From NCBI RefSeq assembly GCF_019455385.1, contig NZ_JACOFR010000015.1, forward strand, positions 1 through 64,000: DNA of 64,000 bases. The letters run 5' to 3'. The translations under genes and the position numbers were made by a program. Under the pieces are notes generated by a model, which searched no databases, was not told where the DNA came from, and saw nothing but the letters and a program-made list of their open reading frames with translations. This stretch comes from Bradyrhizobium sp. BR 10289 (lineage in GTDB: Bacteria > Pseudomonadota > Alphaproteobacteria > Rhizobiales > Xanthobacteraceae). Positions 15,468 to 24,116 of the stretch are shown one piece after another. The number at the start of each line of letters is the position of its first letter. Position 1 is the first letter of the stretch.

Positions 15468-17549
15468 ATGTCAGACCCCCGCCAAACTACGGACTCCGAG
15501 ACCAATCCGCTGCTGAAGGCCTGGGTGACGCCGTTCGCGACCCCGCCCTTCGACGAGATCAGGCCGGAGCACTTCCTGCCGGCCTTCGAGCAGGCCTTCG
15601 CCGATCACTCCGCCGAGATCGCGGCGATCACCAACGATCCCGCCGCGGCCGACTTCGCCAACACCATCACGGCGCTTGAGAGATCCGGCAAGCTGCTGAA
15701 CAAGGTCGCCGCGGTGTTCTACGACCTCGTCTCGGCGCATTCCAACCCGGCCATCCTGGAGATCGACAAGGAGGTCTCGTTGCGGATGGCACGGCACTGG
15801 AACCCGATCATGATGAACGCCGTGCTGTTTGGCCGCATCGCCCAGCTGCACGAGAATCGCGCGGCGCTCGGTCTTTCGCCTGAGCAGCTCCGCCTGCTCG
15901 AGCGCACCTATACCCGCTTCCACCGCTCCGGCGCCGGCCTCTCGGAAGAGGCCAAGAAACGGATGGCCGAGATCAACGAAAAGCTCGCCCAGCTCGGCAC
16001 GAGCTTCAGCCACCATCTGCTCGGCGACGAGCAGGAATGGTTCATGGAGCTGGGGGAGGCCGATCGCCAGGGCCTGCCGGAAAGCTTCGTCGCCGCCGCC
16101 AAGGCTGCGGCAGAAGAGCGCGGCATGGCGGGCAAGGCCATCGTGACGCTGTCGCGCTCCTCGGTCGAGCCATTCCTGAAGAGCTCGGCGCGGCGTGACC
16201 TGCGCGAGAAGGTCTACAAGGCCTTCACCGCGCGCGGCGACAACGGCAATGGCAACGACAACAACGCGACCATCGTCGAGATCCTGAAGCTGCGCGAGGA
16301 GAGCGCTCAACTGCTGGGCTATCCGACCTTCGCTGCCTATCGGCTCGAGGATTCCATGGCCAAGACGCCGGACGCGGTGCGCGGCCTGCTGGAGCGGGTC
16401 TGGAAGCCGGCCCGCGCCCGCGCGCTCGCCGACCGCGACGAGATGCAGGCGCTGATCACGGAAGAGGGCGGCAATTTCAAGCTCGCGCCGTGGGACTGGC
16501 GCTTCTACGCCGAGAAGCTCCGCCTCCAGCGCGCCAATTTCGACGATGCCGCGATCAAGCCGTATCTGACGCTCGACCACATGATCGCCGCCGCCTTCGA
16601 CTGCGCCACCCGGCTGTTCGGCATCACCTTCGAAGAGCGCACGGACGTCCCGGCCTGGCACCCGGACGTCCGAGTCTGGGAGGTCAAGGGCCCTGACGGC
16701 AAGCACAAGGCGCTGTTCTACGGCGACTACCACGCCCGGCCGTCAAAGCGCTCCGGCGCCTGGATGACCTCGCTGCGCGATCAGCAAAAACTGGATGGGG
16801 AGGTCGCGCCGCTGATCATCAATGTCTGCAACTTCGCCAAGGGGGCGAATGGCGAGCCCTCGCTGCTGTCGCCCGACGATGCCCGCACGCTGTTCCACGA
16901 GTTCGGCCACGGTCTCCACGGCATGCTCTCCAACGTGACCTATCCCTCGCTGTCGGGCACCTCCGTGTTCACCGATTTCGTCGAGCTGCCCTCGCAGCTC
17001 TACGAGCACTGGCAGGAGCGGCCCGAAGTGCTGCAGCAGTTCGCCCGCCACTACCAGACCGGCGAGCCGCTGCCGGACGACCTGCTCAAGCGCTTTCTCG
17101 CCGCGCGAAAGTTCAACCAGGGCTTTGCCACCGTCGAGTTCGTGTCGTCGGCGCTGATCGATCTCGAATTCCACACCCAGCCGGCTGCGGCCGCGCAGGA
17201 TGTTCGCGCCTTCGAGAAGAAGGAGTTGGAGAAGATCGGCATGCCCGAGGAGATCTCGCTGCGTCACCGGCCCACCCAGTTCGGCCACATCTTCTCCGGC
17301 GACCATTATGCCGCGGGCTATTACAGCTACATGTGGTCGGAGGTGATGGACGCCGACGCCTTCGGCGCCTTCGAGGAAGCCGGCAACATCTTCGACCCCG
17401 CCGTGGCAAAACGCCTGCACGACGACATCTACTCGACCGGCGGCTCGGTCGATCCGGAAGCGGCCTATGAAGCCTTCCGCGGCCGCCCGCCCGAGCCCGA
17501 CGCGCTGCTCCGCCGTCGCGGCCTGCTCGACGACGCCAAGGCCGCCTGA
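15468..17549 (+). CDS. dcp: M3-family zinc metallopeptidase (peptidyl-dipeptidase Dcp/oligopeptidase A type)
   Basis: 693 residues from ATG 15468, a typical length for Dcp/OpdA. The zinc motif H477-E-F-G-H481 occurs in TLFHEFGHGLHGMLS, and the third ligand region is downstream in FVELPSQLYEHW. FYGDYHARPSKRSGAW is another family signature. No signal peptide, so cytosolic digestion of short peptides. Its TGA overlaps the ATG of the DUF1007 gene (TGATG), so the metal-exporter genes that follow are coupled to it. Confidence 0.92.
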   Translation: MSDPRQTTDSETNPLLKAWVTPFATPPFDEIRPEHFLPAFEQAFADHSAEIAAITNDPAAADFANTITALERSGKLLNKVAAVFYDLVSAHSNPAILEIDKEVSLRMARHWNPIMMNAVLFGRIAQLHENRAALGLSPEQLRLLERTYTRFHRSGAGLSEEAKKRMAEINEKLAQLGTSFSHHLLGDEQEWFMELGEADRQGLPESFVAAAKAAAEERGMAGKAIVTLSRSSVEPFLKSSARRDLREKVYKAFTARGDNGNGNDNNATIVEILKLREESAQLLGYPTFAAYRLEDSMAKTPDAVRGLLERVWKPARARALADRDEMQALITEEGGNFKLAPWDWRFYAEKLRLQRANFDDAAIKPYLTLDHMIAAAFDCATRLFGITFEERTDVPAWHPDVRVWEVKGPDGKHKALFYGDYHARPSKRSGAWMTSLRDQQKLDGEVAPLIINVCNFAKGANGEPSLLSPDDARTLFHEFGHGLHGMLSNVTYPSLSGTSVFTDFVELPSQLYEHWQERPEVLQQFARHYQTGEPLPDDLLKRFLAARKFNQGFATVEFVSSALIDLEFHTQPAAAAQDVRAFEKKELEKIGMPEEISLRHRPTQFGHIFSGDHYAAGYYSYMWSEVMDADAFGAFEEAGNIFDPAVAKRLHDDIYSTGGSVDPEAAYEAFRGRPPEPDALLRRRGLLDDAKAA

Positions 17550-18187
17550 TGGGCACGCGTGCCCTGTTCGGCCTGCTGCTCGCCGCCGCGATGATGTTCG
17601 CGGCGGGGGCGGCAAGCGCGCATCCTCATGTCTGGATCACGGCGACCAGCGAATTGCTCTACGCCGAGGACGGCAGCATCACCGGCGTGCGCCATGCCTG
17701 GACCTTCGACGACATGTTCTCGGCCTATGCGGTGCAGGGGCTCGAGAGCAAGAAGAAGGGGACCTATACGCGCGAGGAGCTGGTCCCACTGGCGCAGACC
17801 AATGTCGAATCCCTGAAGGAATATGCCTACTTCACCTTCGCGCGAGCCGACGGGAAGAAGGAACGCTTCCAGGAGCCGATCGACTATTTCCTCGACTACA
17901 AGGATACGGTGCTGACGCTGCACTTCACGCTGCCGCTGAAGAACCCCGTCAAGCCGAAGCAATTGGTGCTCGAGGTGTTCGACCGTTCCTTCTTCATCGA
18001 CTTCCAGATGGCCAAGGACAATCCGGTCAAGCTGGTCGGTGCGCCTGCCGGCTGCCAGATGAAGCTCGATCGTCCCAGCGACGGCACGGCGACCGCGCAG
18101 AAGCTCAACGAGCAGACCTTCCTGGACGGCCCCAACGCCAATTTCGGCATGATGTTCGCCAACAAGATCACGGTGGATTGCCCTTGA
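17549..18187 (+). CDS. DUF1007 periplasmic protein, partner of NicO exporter
   Basis: 212 residues. A signal peptide (RALFGLLLAAAMMFAAGAAS) is cleaved before AHPHVWI, leaving a mature protein that begins with a His-Pro-His metal-binding-like motif, a feature of DUF1007. Further family text includes WTFDDMFSAYAVQG, FIDFQMAKDNPV and NFGMMFANKITVDCP. DUF1007 genes commonly sit beside nickel/cobalt permeases, and the next gene here is one, overlapping by four bases. A role as periplasmic metal-binding partner is inference. Confidence 0.87.
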   Translation: MGTRALFGLLLAAAMMFAAGAASAHPHVWITATSELLYAEDGSITGVRHAWTFDDMFSAYAVQGLESKKKGTYTREELVPLAQTNVESLKEYAYFTFARADGKKERFQEPIDYFLDYKDTVLTLHFTLPLKNPVKPKQLVLEVFDRSFFIDFQMAKDNPVKLVGAPAGCQMKLDRPSDGTATAQKLNEQTFLDGPNANFGMMFANKITVDCP

Positions 18188-19299
18188 AGCCGCATCTCTC
18201 GCCTCTCGCGCGCGGGCTCATCGTCTGCGCCGCTGTTCTCCTCCTTGCCGGCGTGGCTGATGCCGCACTCCATGATGTCTTTGCGCAGAATCCGTTCGGT
18301 GCGCCTAAGTCGGCACAGCCGGCCGAGCCCGAGGCCAGTGGCTTGATTGGCTGGCTGCTCGCAAAACAGTCGGAATTCTATCGTCAGATGTCTTCGACCA
18401 TTCGCGCCGCCAAGTCCGACGGCTCGGCGGTGTGGACGCTGCTCTTCATCTCCTTTGCCTACGGCATCTTCCACGCCGCGGGGCCCGGCCACGGCAAGGC
18501 GGTGATCGCCTCTTATCTCGTCGCCAACCGCGAGACCGCGCGTCGCGGCATCGCGCTGTCGTTTGCCTCCGCGCTGATGCAGTCGCTGGTGGCGATCCTG
18601 ATCGTCGGCATCTCGGCCTGGATCCTGAATGCGACCGCGAAAACCATGTGCAAGGCGGAAGGGGTGATCGAGATCGCAAGCTACGCCCTGATCGCGCTGT
18701 TTGGCCTGCGTCTCGTCTGGGTCAAGGGCCGTACCTTCCTCCGCGCGCTCCAGGCGGCACAGCCGGTGCCGGCCATGGCGGGCGTGCCGCATAACCATCA
18801 TGATCACGGCCATCACCATCATGATGCGCATGATCATCACGACCACGATCACCATCATCACGACCATGGGCACGCCCATCACCACCATGCGCACGATCAT
18901 GTCCATGACGAGCATTGCGGCCATTCCCACGGGCCCACGCCGAGCGAGCTCGCGGGGCCCGGCGGCTGGCGGCGCGGCTTTGCGGCGATCCTGACCGTCG
19001 GCATCCGGCCCTGCTCGGGGGCGATCCTGGTGCTGGTGTTCGCTCTCGCCCAGGGTCTGTTCTGGGCTGGCATCGCCGCGACCTTCCTGATGGGATTGGG
19101 CACCGCGATCACGGTCGCGGTCATCGCAGTGATCGCCGTCTCCGCCAAGGACATCGCCGCCCGCCTCAGCGCCGGGCGCGACGGCGGCGGTGCGCTGTTC
19201 ATGCGCGGCATCGAGTTCGGCGCCGCCGCCCTCGTGCTGCTGTTCGGCGCCGGACTGTTGTTCGGCTATATTGCGGCCGAACGGACGACGTGTTTTTGA
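18184..19299 (+). CDS. NicO/RcnA-type nickel/cobalt efflux transporter
   Basis: 371 residues starting at TTG 18184, which overlaps the upstream TGA. Membrane helices carry the family motif FHAAGPGHGKAVIASYL at about 96-112, and ILTVGIRPCSGAILVLVFAL after the central loop. That loop (about 203-249) is extremely rich in His and Asp, including HDHHDHDHHHHDHGHAHHHH. NicO proteins export Ni2+/Co2+ and are usually metal-inducible. No RcnR-type regulator gene is present nearby. Confidence 0.9.
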   Translation: MKPHLSPLARGLIVCAAVLLLAGVADAALHDVFAQNPFGAPKSAQPAEPEASGLIGWLLAKQSEFYRQMSSTIRAAKSDGSAVWTLLFISFAYGIFHAAGPGHGKAVIASYLVANRETARRGIALSFASALMQSLVAILIVGISAWILNATAKTMCKAEGVIEIASYALIALFGLRLVWVKGRTFLRALQAAQPVPAMAGVPHNHHDHGHHHHDAHDHHDHDHHHHDHGHAHHHHAHDHVHDEHCGHSHGPTPSELAGPGGWRRGFAAILTVGIRPCSGAILVLVFALAQGLFWAGIAATFLMGLGTAITVAVIAVIAVSAKDIAARLSAGRDGGGALFMRGIEFGAAALVLLFGAGLLFGYIAAERTTCF

Positions 19300-19322
19300 G
19301 CGAACGACGATCAATCCATCAC

Positions 19323-19375
19323 CGTCACCCTGAGGTGCTCGCCTTGCAACGCAAGCCGAGCACCTCAGGATGACG
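19323..19375. repeat. Palindromic intergenic repeat between convergent genes
   Basis: CGTCAcCCTGAGGTGCTCG at 19323-19341 is inverted at 19357-19375 with one mismatch around a 15-base loop. It lies between the convergent nicO-like and MAPEG genes and could terminate both transcripts. Arms of this CCTGAGGTGC type are a frequent dispersed repeat in Bradyrhizobium-like genomes. Confidence 0.75.
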
Positions 19376-19396
19376 GATTGAGAGGGGCCGCCCGCC

Positions 19397-19795
19397 TTAC
19401 ACCGGCAGAAACCTCTTCAACATCGGCATGAAGAAGATGCCGAGATTGATCGCAAAGCCGATGCTCCAGAGGATCGAGCGCAGCGTCGGGCGGTTGCCGA
19501 GATAGGTGAGCACGTAGGCGACCCGCACGATCAGGAACAGCGCGGCGAGCTCGTCGATCAGGCGTTGCGGCGAGTCCCTGAATTCGGCGAGCAGCACCGC
19601 GAAGGCGAAGAACGGGAAGGTCTCGATGCCGTTCTGGTGGGCGCCCAGAGCGCGCTGGGCGATGGCGTCCTGGTAGAAAGCGGGATCGCGCGGGCGTGAA
19701 TTGTCGAATCCGCGAAACCTGATCCATTTGATCGCGACGATCGTAAACAAGTAAAGCAGCAGCGTTCCAAGAACGCACCATTCCGCGAGTGTCAT
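19397..19795 (-). CDS. MAPEG-family membrane protein
   Basis: 132 residues from ATG 19795 with four hydrophobic helices. The sequence RALGAHQNGIETFPFFAFAVLLAE and the later RVAYVLTYLGNRPTLRSILW are the characteristic MAPEG segments (membrane-associated proteins in eicosanoid and glutathione metabolism). Bacterial members are of uncertain function, some with glutathione-transferase or peroxidase activity. It diverges from hemH. Confidence 0.85.
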   Translation of the reverse strand: MTLAEWCVLGTLLLYLFTIVAIKWIRFRGFDNSRPRDPAFYQDAIAQRALGAHQNGIETFPFFAFAVLLAEFRDSPQRLIDELAALFLIVRVAYVLTYLGNRPTLRSILWSIGFAINLGIFFMPMLKRFLPV

Positions 19796-19876
19796 CCGCC
19801 CCTCCCGCTTGGGTGCGACCCTAGCGATTCCGGCCTGATCTTGACAAGTTCGGACCAACGCGCGACCCACAGAGCC

Positions 19877-20914
19877 ATGACCAACGTCGTCCCCATCGAG
19901 ACCGCCAAACCGGCCGCCCAATCCGCCCCGAAGCGCGCCGGCGTGCTGCTGGTCAATCTCGGCACGCCCGATACGGCCGATGCGCCGGGCGTGCGGGTCT
20001 ACCTCAAGGAGTTCCTGTCGGACGCCCGCGTCATCGAGGACCAGGGCCTGATCTGGAAACTGGTTCTCAACGGCATCATCCTGCGTACCCGGCCCCGGAC
20101 CAAGGCCCGCGATTATCTGAAGATCTGGAACACCGAGAAGAACGAGTCGCCGCTGAAGACCATCACGCGCTCGCAGAGCGACAAGCTCGCGGCCGCGCTG
20201 TCCGACAGCGCGCATGTCGTCGTCGACTGGGCGATGCGCTATGGCAATCCCTCGATCAAATCAGGCATCGACGCGCTGATCGCGAAAGGCTGCGACCGCA
20301 TCCTCGCCGTCCCGCTCTATCCGCAATATTCCGCCTCGACCTCGGCGACCGTCTGTGACGAAGTGTTTCGGGTGCTCGCCACCTTGCGCAACCAGCCGAC
20401 GCTGCGGGTGACGCCGCCTTACTACGAGGACGAAGCCTATATCGAGGCGCTCGCCGTTTCGATCGAGACGCACCTGGCCACGTTGCCGTTCAAGCCTGAG
20501 CTGATCGTCGCGTCCTTCCACGGCATGCCAAAATCCTATGTCGACAAGGGCGATCCCTATCAGAGCCACTGCATCGCCACGACGGAAGCGCTGCGCCGCC
20601 GGCTCGGCATGGACGAGACAAAGCTGCTGCTGACCTTCCAGTCGCGCTTCGGCAATGACGAGTGGCTGCAGCCCTACACCGACAAGACCATGGAGCGGCT
20701 CGCCAAAGAAGGCGTGCGCCGGATCGCGGTGGTGACGCCGGGCTTTTCCGCCGACTGTCTCGAGACATTGGAGGAGATCGCGCAGGAGAACGCCGAGATC
20801 TTCAAGCACAGTGGCGGAGAAGAGTTTTCCGCGATCCCCTGCCTCAACGACAGCGACCCCGGCATGGACGTGATCCGCACCCTTGTGCTGCGCGAGCTTC
20901 AGGGCTGGATCTGA
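19877..20914 (+). CDS. hemH: Ferrochelatase
   Basis: 345 residues from ATG 19877, the Bradyrhizobium length. VLLVNLGTPDTADAPGVR opens the chelatase fold; the metal-ligand His is in IVASFHGMPKSYVDKGDPY and the catalytic Glu in GFSADCLETLEEI. It inserts Fe2+ into protoporphyrin IX to make haem at the inner membrane. Its stop overlaps the start of the following ABC-type binding protein (TGATG). Confidence 0.96.
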   Translation: MTNVVPIETAKPAAQSAPKRAGVLLVNLGTPDTADAPGVRVYLKEFLSDARVIEDQGLIWKLVLNGIILRTRPRTKARDYLKIWNTEKNESPLKTITRSQSDKLAAALSDSAHVVVDWAMRYGNPSIKSGIDALIAKGCDRILAVPLYPQYSASTSATVCDEVFRVLATLRNQPTLRVTPPYYEDEAYIEALAVSIETHLATLPFKPELIVASFHGMPKSYVDKGDPYQSHCIATTEALRRRLGMDETKLLLTFQSRFGNDEWLQPYTDKTMERLAKEGVRRIAVVTPGFSADCLETLEEIAQENAEIFKHSGGEEFSAIPCLNDSDPGMDVIRTLVLRELQGWI

Positions 20915-21879
20915 TGGTGTCTCCCATGAACCGCCGCGACTGTCTGGCGCTTCTTGGGACGATCGCCGCGCTGCCGGCTCCCGTACTGGCGCAGCAGCCA
21001 GTGCGGCGGCTCGGCGTGCTCTCGGTGATCGCCGACGAGGTGATCGGGCAGGCCCGCCTCGCCGAGGCGCTTGCCGCCGATGACTGGAAGGAGCAGCTCA
21101 AGATCGACTGGCGCAGTGGCGCCGGCGACCGGGCGCGGATCGCCGGGTTCGCCGACGAGCTGATCGCGCTCAAGCCCGACGTCCTGCTCGCGATCGGCAC
21201 GCCCTCGGTCGAGGAGTTGTGCCAGCGCACCAATACGATCCCGATCGTGTTCGCCGTCGTCACCGATCCCGTCAGCCAGGGTTTTGTCAAAAACCTCGCC
21301 CATCCCGGCGGCAACCTCACCGGCTTCACCGATTATGACGGACCGCTCGCCGGCAAATGGCTGGAGATGCTGGCGCAGGTCACGCCAAAACTGTCCCGCG
21401 TGCTCGTCGTCTACAATCCCGCCACGGCGCCGTTCGCGCCCCTGATGCTGCGCACGATCGAGGACGCCGCGCGTACCCTTCACGTGACGGTCGAGCCCGC
21501 GCCGGTCGATGACATCGCCTCCATCGCGGCGCTGGCCTCGCGCAGGGATGGTGGCGTCCTGGTCCTGCCTGACTTCTTCACCATGGCCAACCGCGCGCAA
21601 CTGCTTGCGGCGATCGGCGAGGCGCGCGTGCCCGCGGTGTTCTGGAGCCGGCTCTTCGTCGAAGAGGGCGGGCTGATGTCCTACAGCACCGACAGCGCCG
21701 AGCAGCTTCGCCGTGCCGCGAGCTACATCGATCGCATCCTGAAGGGCGCGAAGGCCGCCGACCTGCCGGTGCAGAACCCCACCAAGTTCGAGCTCGCGGT
21801 CAACCTCAAGACGGCCAAGGCGCTTGGCGTCACGCTGTCTCCCGGCCTGCTCGCCATCGCGAACGACGTCATCGAATAG
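20914..21879 (+). CDS. ABC transporter substrate-binding protein (PF04392 type)
   Basis: 321 residues from ATG 20914 on the hemH stop codon; ATG 20926 is a close alternative. MNRRDCLALLGTIAALPAPV is a signal sequence with a twin-arginine look. The rest follows the ABC_sub_bind pattern: RRLGVLSVIADE, PDVLLAIGTPSVEEL, IPIVFAVVTDPVSQGFV and the closing KTAKALGVTLSPGLLAIANDVIE, read in parts. Partner permease and ATPase genes are absent here; this family is often encoded alone in rhizobia. Ligand unknown; the coupling to hemH may just reflect genome compaction. Confidence 0.85.
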   Translation: MVSPMNRRDCLALLGTIAALPAPVLAQQPVRRLGVLSVIADEVIGQARLAEALAADDWKEQLKIDWRSGAGDRARIAGFADELIALKPDVLLAIGTPSVEELCQRTNTIPIVFAVVTDPVSQGFVKNLAHPGGNLTGFTDYDGPLAGKWLEMLAQVTPKLSRVLVVYNPATAPFAPLMLRTIEDAARTLHVTVEPAPVDDIASIAALASRRDGGVLVLPDFFTMANRAQLLAAIGEARVPAVFWSRLFVEEGGLMSYSTDSAEQLRRAASYIDRILKGAKAADLPVQNPTKFELAVNLKTAKALGVTLSPGLLAIANDVIE

Positions 21880-22097
21880 CGTTGCAATTTCTTAACGTTT
21901 GCCGGTAGGTCTGCGCCGCGCGCTTTCAAGAGCCCGTCGCAAATACATATCTCAGCCGTTCCCTCCCGCTGTGTCTTGTGCAGAATCGCGTCGATACCGA
22001 CGTGAATTGCGACCGCTGAACCGGTAGGGTCGTGATCCCGACCAATGACAGCGCCGGAAAGGGCCTTTCCCGGCTTCTTTCCCGCCTTGGAGGAGCT

Positions 22098-23099
22098 ATG
22101 AGCGGTTTCGACATTTTCGCGATTGTTCTCGTCTTGCTCGTCATCGTCACGCTGGTTGCCGGCGTGAAGACGGTGCCGCAGGGCTATGACTGGACCATCG
22201 AACGTTTCGGCAAATACACCCAGACGCTGAGCCCCGGGCTCAATTTGATTGTGCCCTATTTCGATCGCGTCGGGCGCAAGATCAACATGATGGAGCAGGT
22301 GATCGACATTCCCGAGCAGGAGGTCATCACCAAGGACAACGCCACCGTGACGGTGGACGGCGTCGCCTTCTACCAGGTGTTCGACGCCGCGAAGGCGAGC
22401 TACGAGGTCGCCAATCTCAACCAGGCGATCACCGTGCTGACCATGACCAACATCCGCTCGGTGATGGGCTCGATGGATCTCGACCAGGTGCTGTCGCATC
22501 GCGACGAGATCAACGAGCGGCTCTTGCGCGTCGTCGATGCTGCGGTCTCGCCCTGGGGCGTCAAGGTCAACCGCATCGAGATCAAGGACATCGTGCCGCC
22601 GGCCGACCTCGTCGAAGCCATGGGCCGGCAGATGAAGGCCGAGCGCGTCAAGCGCGCCGACATTCTCGCCGCAGAAGGCCAGCGCCAGTCGGAGATCCTG
22701 CGGGCCGAGGGCGCTAAGCAGGGCCAGATCCTGCAGGCGGAAGGCCGCCGCGAGGCCGCCTTCCGCGACGCCGAGGCGCGCGAGCGTCTGGCCGAAGCCG
22801 AGGCCAAGGCGACGCAGGCCGTCTCCGAAGCCATTGCCAAGGGCGACGTCGCCGCGCTGAACTATTTTATCGCCGACAAATATATCAAGGCATTCGGCCA
22901 GTTCGCGGATGCGCCGAACCAGAAGATCATCATGCTGCCGATGGAGGCCACCTCCATGCTCGGCTCGCTCGCCGGTATCGGTGAGATCGCGAAGGCGACA
23001 TTCGGTGAGAGTGCAGCGTCCGCGGCTGCCGCCGCGCGCCGCACTGGCTCGGTGCCGCCGTCAGGTCCGACGCCACCGACACCGCCGGCGGTGCCGTGA
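22098..23099 (+). CDS. SPFH/Band 7 membrane protein (QmcA/paraslipin-like)
   Basis: 333 residues from ATG 22098 with an ideal GGAGGAG site. One N-terminal transmembrane helix (about 5-25) is followed by the band-7 domain (VPQGYDWTIERFGKYTQTLSPG and VDGVAFYQVFDAAKASYEV, read in parts). A long Ala/Glu/Arg-rich coiled coil follows around 185-265. Such proteins build oligomeric lipid-raft-like scaffolds and modulate membrane proteases. The NfeD-like gene 25 bases downstream is the standard partner. Confidence 0.92.
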   Translation: MSGFDIFAIVLVLLVIVTLVAGVKTVPQGYDWTIERFGKYTQTLSPGLNLIVPYFDRVGRKINMMEQVIDIPEQEVITKDNATVTVDGVAFYQVFDAAKASYEVANLNQAITVLTMTNIRSVMGSMDLDQVLSHRDEINERLLRVVDAAVSPWGVKVNRIEIKDIVPPADLVEAMGRQMKAERVKRADILAAEGQRQSEILRAEGAKQGQILQAEGRREAAFRDAEARERLAEAEAKATQAVSEAIAKGDVAALNYFIADKYIKAFGQFADAPNQKIIMLPMEATSMLGSLAGIGEIAKATFGESAASAAAAARRTGSVPPSGPTPPTPPAVP

Positions 23100-23124
23100 C
23101 GGCATCATTGAGAGAGGTCGTGTC

Positions 23125-23568
23125 ATGACCGACATGTTCGTATCGCTCGGTAACTGGAACTGGCTTATCTTCGGCTTCATCCTGATGGCGCTGGAGGTGC
23201 TGGCGCCGGGCGTGTTCCTGTTCTGGCTTGGGCTTGCTGCGCTGCTCGTCGGCCTGGTCTCGTTCGGGCTGGTCGTGTCCTGGCAGATCCAGCTCGTGAT
23301 GTTCGCGATCTTCGCCGCCGCCGCCGTGCCGGTGTGGCGCCGCCTCGCCCGGCCGAAGAGCGATGCCGGCGCCAGCCCCTTCCTCAACAAGCGCACCGAG
23401 GCGCTGCTCGGCCGCGAGTTCACGCTGGAGAAGCCGATCATCGACGGCAGCGGCACGGTGCGCATCGGCGACACGGTCTGGCGTGTGGCCGGGCCCGATA
23501 CGCCGGCCGGGACGCGGGTGAAGGTGGTGCGGGTCGATGGCGCGAATCTGACTGTGGCGGCGGCGTAA
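23125..23568 (+). CDS. NfeD-family membrane protein
   Basis: 147 residues. Two to three helices occupy the N-terminal half (WLIFGFILMALEVLAPGVFL, LAALLVGLVSFGLVVSW), and a C-terminal OB-fold begins near LLGREFTLEKPIIDGSGTVRIGD (in parts) and ends VKVVRVDGANLTVAAA. NfeD proteins pair with stomatin/band-7 partners in membrane quality control. This short form lacks the ClpP-class protease domain of long NfeD. Confidence 0.88.
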   Translation: MTDMFVSLGNWNWLIFGFILMALEVLAPGVFLFWLGLAALLVGLVSFGLVVSWQIQLVMFAIFAAAAVPVWRRLARPKSDAGASPFLNKRTEALLGREFTLEKPIIDGSGTVRIGDTVWRVAGPDTPAGTRVKVVRVDGANLTVAAA

Positions 23569-23594
23569 CGACTCTTCCCCTCTCCGAGACGGGT

Positions 23595-23694
23595 GAGGGG
23601 TTCTCTCCGCGAGCACATCTCTCACTTGAGTTCGTGGAGAGAACCCCTCATCCGGCGCTTCGCGCCACCTTCTCCCACAAGGGGAGAAGGAAGA
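23595..23694. repeat. Inverted repeat between nfeD-like gene and HxlR gene
   Basis: GAGGGGTTCTCTCC at 23595-23608 is perfectly inverted at 23636-23649. It is followed by a smaller CTTCTCCCACAAGGGGAGAAG hairpin type to about 23691. The element fills the convergent gap, so it may also stop transcription from both sides. Similar C/T-rich CTCCCC...GGGGAG elements occur at 38.1, 59.3 and 62.6 kb. Confidence 0.7.
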
Positions 23695-23719
23695 AATAGT
23701 GCGCGATTGCTTCTTCAGG

Positions 23720-24043
23720 CTACCTCTTCCACCTCTCGGCAAACCGGTGCAGCGGCATCACCATCTCGCACAGCTCCCGCCCGAGCGTCGTCAGCCCGTA
23801 ACCCCCGCCGTCGCCCAGCTCCACGAACCCCGCCTCGCGCAGCTCCGTCAGCCGCGCCTGCAACACCGTCGGCGAGGCCTCGTCGCAGGCCGTGCGCAGG
23901 GCGCGCGAGGTGAGGGGCGCCTCGCGCAACTCCCATAAGATCCGCAAGGCCCAGCGGCGGCCGAGCAGGTCGAGCAGCGCCATGATCGGCCGTCCGCTGC
24001 GTGAGCCGCGGACGCTGCGTGTCTGGCCGGCCTGTTTCGCCAT
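23720..24043 (-). CDS. HxlR-family winged-helix transcriptional regulator
   Basis: 107 residues, the normal size. The winged helix reads LLGRRWALRILWELREAPLT (recognisable HxlR opening), then LQARLTELREAGFVEL and a wing with GYGLTTLGREL. The classic N-terminal redox cysteine of several HxlR proteins is absent, leaving one Cys in the HTH region. It is divergent from an AhpD-like gene, and the shared 73-base promoter region carries two matching palindromes that are probably its operators. Confidence 0.9.
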   Translation of the reverse strand: MAKQAGQTRSVRGSRSGRPIMALLDLLGRRWALRILWELREAPLTSRALRTACDEASPTVLQARLTELREAGFVELGDGGGYGLTTLGRELCEMVMPLHRFAERWKR

Positions 24044-24063
24044 CGAAATCCCTCTTGCGTGGT

Positions 24064-24080
24064 GCTACAGATAATGTAGC
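24064..24080. promoter_or_regulatory. Candidate HxlR operator 1
   Basis: GCTACAGATAATGTAGC, a palindrome with 6-bp arms (GCTACA/TGTAGC). It starts 21 bases from the HxlR start codon. A near-identical site lies 22 bp further, i.e. two helical turns, as expected for two dimers on one DNA face. Confidence 0.75.
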
Positions 24081-24085
24081 ATATT

Positions 24086-24102
24086 GCTACGATTATTGTA
24101 GC
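24086..24102. promoter_or_regulatory. Candidate HxlR operator 2
   Basis: GCTACGATTATTGTAGC, a palindrome with GCTAC/GTAGC arms, the same arms and 17-bp length as operator 1. It ends 14 bases before the AhpD-like gene's ATG, so a bound repressor would block that gene's transcription or initiation. Confidence 0.75.
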
Positions 24103-24116
24103 GACGGAGACGGCTG

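Noticed and set aside
17467..18183. Long N-terminal extension of the NicO gene
   Set aside because: The upstream part of that frame covers the DUF1007 gene and the peptidase end in another frame; the TTG at 18184 overlapping the DUF1007 stop is the sensible start.
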